A DNA stretch of 10,557 nt from Chrysochromulina parva. Lineage: Eukaryota > Haptophyta > Prymnesiales > Chrysochromulinaceae. Positions 8,034 to 10,557 of this stretch are shown here, one piece after another (within the stretch, counting starts at the first letter, position 1; every line of letters begins with the position of its first letter). The stretch is taken from NCBI GenBank assembly GCA_002887195.1, contig PJAB01002088.1, positions 1-10,557 on the forward strand. The letters run 5' to 3'. The notes beneath the pieces are model-generated. The model saw only the letters and a program-made list of their open reading frames with translations. It was not told the origin of the DNA and made no database searches. The translations under genes were made by a program, and so were the position numbers.

Positions 8034-8287
8034 CTGAGGAGGCGTCCTGAACTGCGCGACCCTGGTGCGGTCCACGGCCTCGTCTAGTTGCCGTGACGGA
8101 CGCTAGAAGGGGGGGACGTTAAAGAGGGCGGGTGGACATCGCGTGTTTTCACAGTGAATTCACTCGACTTTTCTGAACACGGCCTGAGGAAAGCCCACGC
8201 ACCAACCGAGGAAGGTTGATTCGTGGATCTCCTAGTTTCAAATTCACGGGTGCGGCCTGCTTTTTGTTGTCATCGCAATCTCGAAAT
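8034..8287. promoter_or_regulatory. Compact divergent promoter region
   Basis: These 254 bp separate the start codons of two divergently oriented genes and must contain both promoters and both 5' leaders. Visible elements are a G-run (8109-8115), a GC-box-like GGGCGGG (8126-8132), a CCGTGACGG near-palindrome (8091-8099) and a perfect 12-bp palindrome (8153-8164). No TATA box is evident. An in-frame TGA at 8174-8176 closes the frame of the right-hand gene upstream of its start. Confidence 0.55.
8153..8164. repeat. Perfect 12-bp palindrome in the divergent promoter
   Basis: AGTGAATTCACT is its own reverse complement. It lies about 120-130 bp from either start codon, near the middle of the divergent region, which suits a shared dimer-binding site. 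Its AGTGA/TCACT half-sites also occur in the inverted repeat at 6468-6495. Confidence 0.6.
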
Positions 8288-9283
8288 ATGGTCGCGGCCT
8301 CTCGGCGCCAGCTAGGGAGCTTCCTCCTCTTTCTGCTTTCCGTCCGATCACTTTGCGCCACCGTGTCATGCTCTCCCAGCTTCAGCCGACATCTCGCTCG
8401 CGACTCAGAACGCAGTGAACGCGACCGAGAGGAGCAGACCTTTGCCGTCGTCACCGCCCTAAATGCAGATGGCGCCATGCTGTGCGACCGGCTCTTCGGC
8501 GTGTGCCTCGGACGCGCTTTGCCGACGGATGGAACGGGTTCGAGGATTCAGGCGGACTTGTGCGCGCCGCTCGCGCCCGATGCGCCGGCTCTCCTGCTCC
8601 TCGGCGCCAGCAGCAGCAGCGCCCGTATGGCACGCACACCGCCAGCATCGCTGGCCACGCTCGCGGTCGCCGACGTTTGGCTAGCCGCGCTGCCAGCCTT
8701 GGCTGGAGGCGCTCGGCGCACAGCGGCTCTCGATGCGGTGCTCGAGCGCGCGCTCGATGCCATCGAACAGATGCCGCCGTCGACCACTGACGGGGCTACG
8801 GATCCGCCGCCGCGTCGGCTGCTGCTCGTCATGACGACCACCAAGGCCGCGACAAAGGCGGACGAGCTCCTCTCTCAGCCATGGTCTGCGGCGGAAATTG
8901 AGAGCCGGCTCGATGAGCTCCGCGCGCTGCGGCCAGCGCGGTCGTACGCTCACGTTCGGTCACGGGATCGCCTCGCTGTGAGCGTCGCCTCTCTGGCTGA
9001 GAGCGGAGGCGGCGGTGGCGGCGGCGGCGTTCAGGGCGGTTCGGCCCTCCTCGCAAGGTTTGCACGGCCGGCGCGGCCCGACTACCTGCTCGGCGACCCG
9101 CGGCGCGTGCCGAAGAGCTTGACGCTCGCACAAGTGCCATGCCTCCTCACCGAGCTACTTTGGCTGCTCGACGCGCCCAAAGGCAAGCGCCGGGCAACCG
9201 TGCGCGGCGGCGGCGGGAGTACGGGCGGCCGCGACGAGCGCGGCGAGCCAGGCGGCCCCAGCGGCGGCGGCGGCGGCGGCGGC

Positions 9284-9326
<43 letters not shown>

Positions 9327-10366
9327 CCACCGATGCCTCCTTGAGCGACGAGGAAGTGCTTCAAATGCTTGGGCGGGTGGCCCCTGTTGCAGCCCAGCCG
9401 AATGGAGCTGCCCAATTTGGTCCAATCGATTGGAGCCACTCTCCCGCACGTTTGCGATCACTGCTCATGGAGGGCGGCTGGCCAGCGATCAGTGAGCGGC
9501 GCATTCGCACACTCAAGTCACTGTCCACGAAGGCTGCGAACCCCAGCAGTTGCAGCAGCAGCAGCCGCGGCGTGGCCGGCGAGGCCAGCGGCGGCGGGGC
9601 TGAGGCCGAGCCGCCGCGCACAGCCGAGCAGCTCGCGCGGCTCGCGAGCGCGGCTCCGAGCGAGTGGTTGGCTCTTGTGGGGTGCGAGGGCGCACGCCAA
9701 AAGGCGTGCGAGGCGGCGGCCGCTGAGGCGCGCGAGCTGCGAACGGCGATCGCCGAGGCCGCGCGTAACCCGCTCGACGACTTTGCGCCGCGGGCGGAAC
9801 GGCTCATCGCCAACACGCTGCGGGTGTACGATGCGAGCTCTTCGCGGTTTGTGAGCCGGCGATCGCACGCGGCCAAGCGCGAGGCAGTGTCGCGAGCGGC
9901 GACGGCGGAGGCGCTCCGGCTGACGCGTCAGCAACTGAGCGTGCTCTTCGAGGATGCCCTTGCCACCTTTCGCGCCGACCTCGTGCTACTCATGGCCGCG
10001 GCCGCCCGGTACGACCGTGCTTCGACGCGGCTGAGCCGCAAGACGACGCGCCGCTTTGAACGGGCGGTGAGGGCGTCGACGCCCGCGCACATTGGTACGC
10101 GGCCGCAAGGCGTGGCGCTGCAGCGGCGCTGCGTGCGCCGGCTGCGCCAGCATCTGCTCATCGAGGCGGCCGCACACGAGGCCGAGGCGGCTGTGCTGCC
10201 GCCGCGCGAGCAGGACGTGGGGCCGTCGCCGTGGTGGAAGCAGCTGCTCGTGCAGGCCATCCAGATCGTGCTCAACCTCGCGCAGGGGTACCTGCTGCAG
10301 TATCTGCCCGCCAAGCGCAAGGACCTCGCCGACGAGCGCGCGATGCCGAGGGGGCCTCTGTTCTGA
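8288..10366 (+). CDS. RHD3/Sey1-like (atlastin-type) protein with degenerate GTPase motifs and a signal peptide
   Basis: The product is 692 residues from ATG 8288; farther upstream the frame has only a TTG before a TGA at 8174-8176. Residues 1-25 have basic residues and a hydrophobic core (LGSFLLFLLSV) ending in SLCA, a signal-peptide pattern, followed by a Ser/Arg-rich stretch. Several stretches follow RHD3/Sey1: FAVVTALNADGAMLCDRLFG (52-71) where FxVVxxxGxQxxGKSTLLNxLFG is expected; SLATLAVADVWLAAL (121-135); LLLVMTTTKAATKADEL (178-194) at the LLFVIRDKTKT position; LLARF, RRVPKSLTL and LLDAPKG to ATVR (254-306); and a helical part, LDDFAPRAERLIANTL then YDASSSRF to LFEDALATF (496-561). RHD3/Sey1 proteins fuse ER tubules using GTP. 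Here the P-loop GKS, the G3 DxxG and the G4 RD are all absent, so GTP hydrolysis is unlikely. Low-complexity Gly/Ser inserts split the middle. The C-terminal part is short and has one amphipathic segment (649-673), not the usual transmembrane hairpin. The length (692) is below the usual 770-800. The family call is by eye. Confidence 0.72.
9263..9325 (+). repeat. Adjacent (GGC)n and (AGC)13 microsatellites encoding Gly8-Ser13
   Basis: Eight GGC codons run directly into thirteen pure AGC codons, giving polyglycine followed by polyserine in a disordered insert of the RHD3/Sey1-like protein. The uninterrupted AGC array is likely to vary in length between strains without breaking the frame. Confidence 0.93.
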
Positions 10367-10427
10367 GCTTAAGGGATTAAGGTTAAGGTTGCGTTGGGCC
10401 GCCGGCCTCCGAACAGCCTCAGGGGAC
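10367..10427. other. 61-bp tandem-gene spacer with three TTAAGG hexamers
   Basis: This short gap separates the TGA of the RHD3/Sey1-like gene from the next start codon. TTAAGG occurs at 10369-10374, 10377-10382 and 10383-10388. The gap must serve both as 3' flank and as promoter or leader, which is very compact for a eukaryote. If the genes are not separately transcribed, the downstream frame could be an artefact or an exon of a longer gene. Confidence 0.5.
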
Positions 10428-10557
10428 ATGATGGGGAACGTCTGGAGTGGGGGCGGCGGTGGCACCAGCACCGTCAAAGCCGACGGCTGGGCAGTCGTCA
10501 AAGGAGGCGGGCGCAGTGCGGCGGCGGCAGCGGCCGAGCGGCGGGCGGCCGAACGTA
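10428..10557 (+). CDS. Start of an unidentified gene, cut by the window edge
   Basis: A frame opens at ATG 10428 and remains open for 43 codons to the end. It reads MMGNVWSGGGGGTSTVKADG and continues with GWAVVKGGGR and an Ala/Glu/Arg-rich helix. Both adjacent ATGs (10428, 10431) have purines at -3. If the second is used, the N-terminus is MGNVWS, which fits the MGxxxS/T N-myristoylation pattern. The GWAVVKGG element resembles the short conserved starts of several eukaryotic proteins but does not identify one. Too little is visible for a function, and the frame could fail beyond the edge. Confidence 0.5.
   Translation, partial: MMGNVWSGGGGGTSTVKADGWAVVKGGGRSAAAAAAERRAAER

Noticed and set aside
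10369..10388. TTAAGG hexamers as telomere-like repeats
   Set aside because: Only three copies, not a telomeric unit (TTAGGG-type), and confined to a short spacer between genes.

Overview
The window looks like nuclear DNA from a GC-rich, gene-dense, intron-poor single-celled eukaryote, most plausibly an alga. A haptophyte would fit, but the sequence alone does not prove it. Three things point to a eukaryote: the low-complexity Ala/Pro/Gly/Ser/Glu tracts inside long open frames, proteins of eukaryotic families (an LRRC74-like leucine-rich-repeat protein, a mitochondrial-type CX9C protein, an RHD3/Sey1-like protein), and the lack of operon structure or Shine-Dalgarno sites. No gene needs an intron to be read, although splicing cannot be excluded.

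Layout: 345-5387 (+) encodes a very large intronless protein. It has long disordered regions, an LRR domain resembling LRRC74A/B, and a C-terminal array of about five diverged modules that I cannot name. 5530-5898 (-) encodes a 122-residue protein with four CX9C pairs, probably a mitochondrial intermembrane-space protein, converging on the LRR gene with only 142 bp between the stops. A lower-GC stretch of 920 bp (5899-6818) holds the likely promoter of the CX9C gene, the 3' flank of the next gene, an AT-rich segment with a near-perfect inverted repeat, and a five-copy heptamer repeat. 6819-8033 (-) encodes a disordered protein with an N-terminal SHOCT-like helix pair. A 254-bp divergent intergenic region (8034-8287) separates it from 8288-10366 (+). 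That gene encodes a protein that follows the RHD3/Sey1 (atlastin-like) GTPase family along much of its length, but every GTP-binding motif is degenerate and it starts with a signal-peptide-like segment. Only 61 bp further on, a new frame opens at 10428 (+) and runs off the window.

The genes do not form an obvious pathway: the products look like a scaffold (LRR), a mitochondrial CX9C protein, a disordered SHOCT protein and a membrane-trafficking or plastid-related pseudo-GTPase. The best leads are the RHD3/Sey1-like pseudo-enzyme and the repeated C-terminal module of the LRR protein. All family assignments were made by eye from remembered family patterns; no database search was run. Residue numbers are counted from the start codon chosen for each gene.
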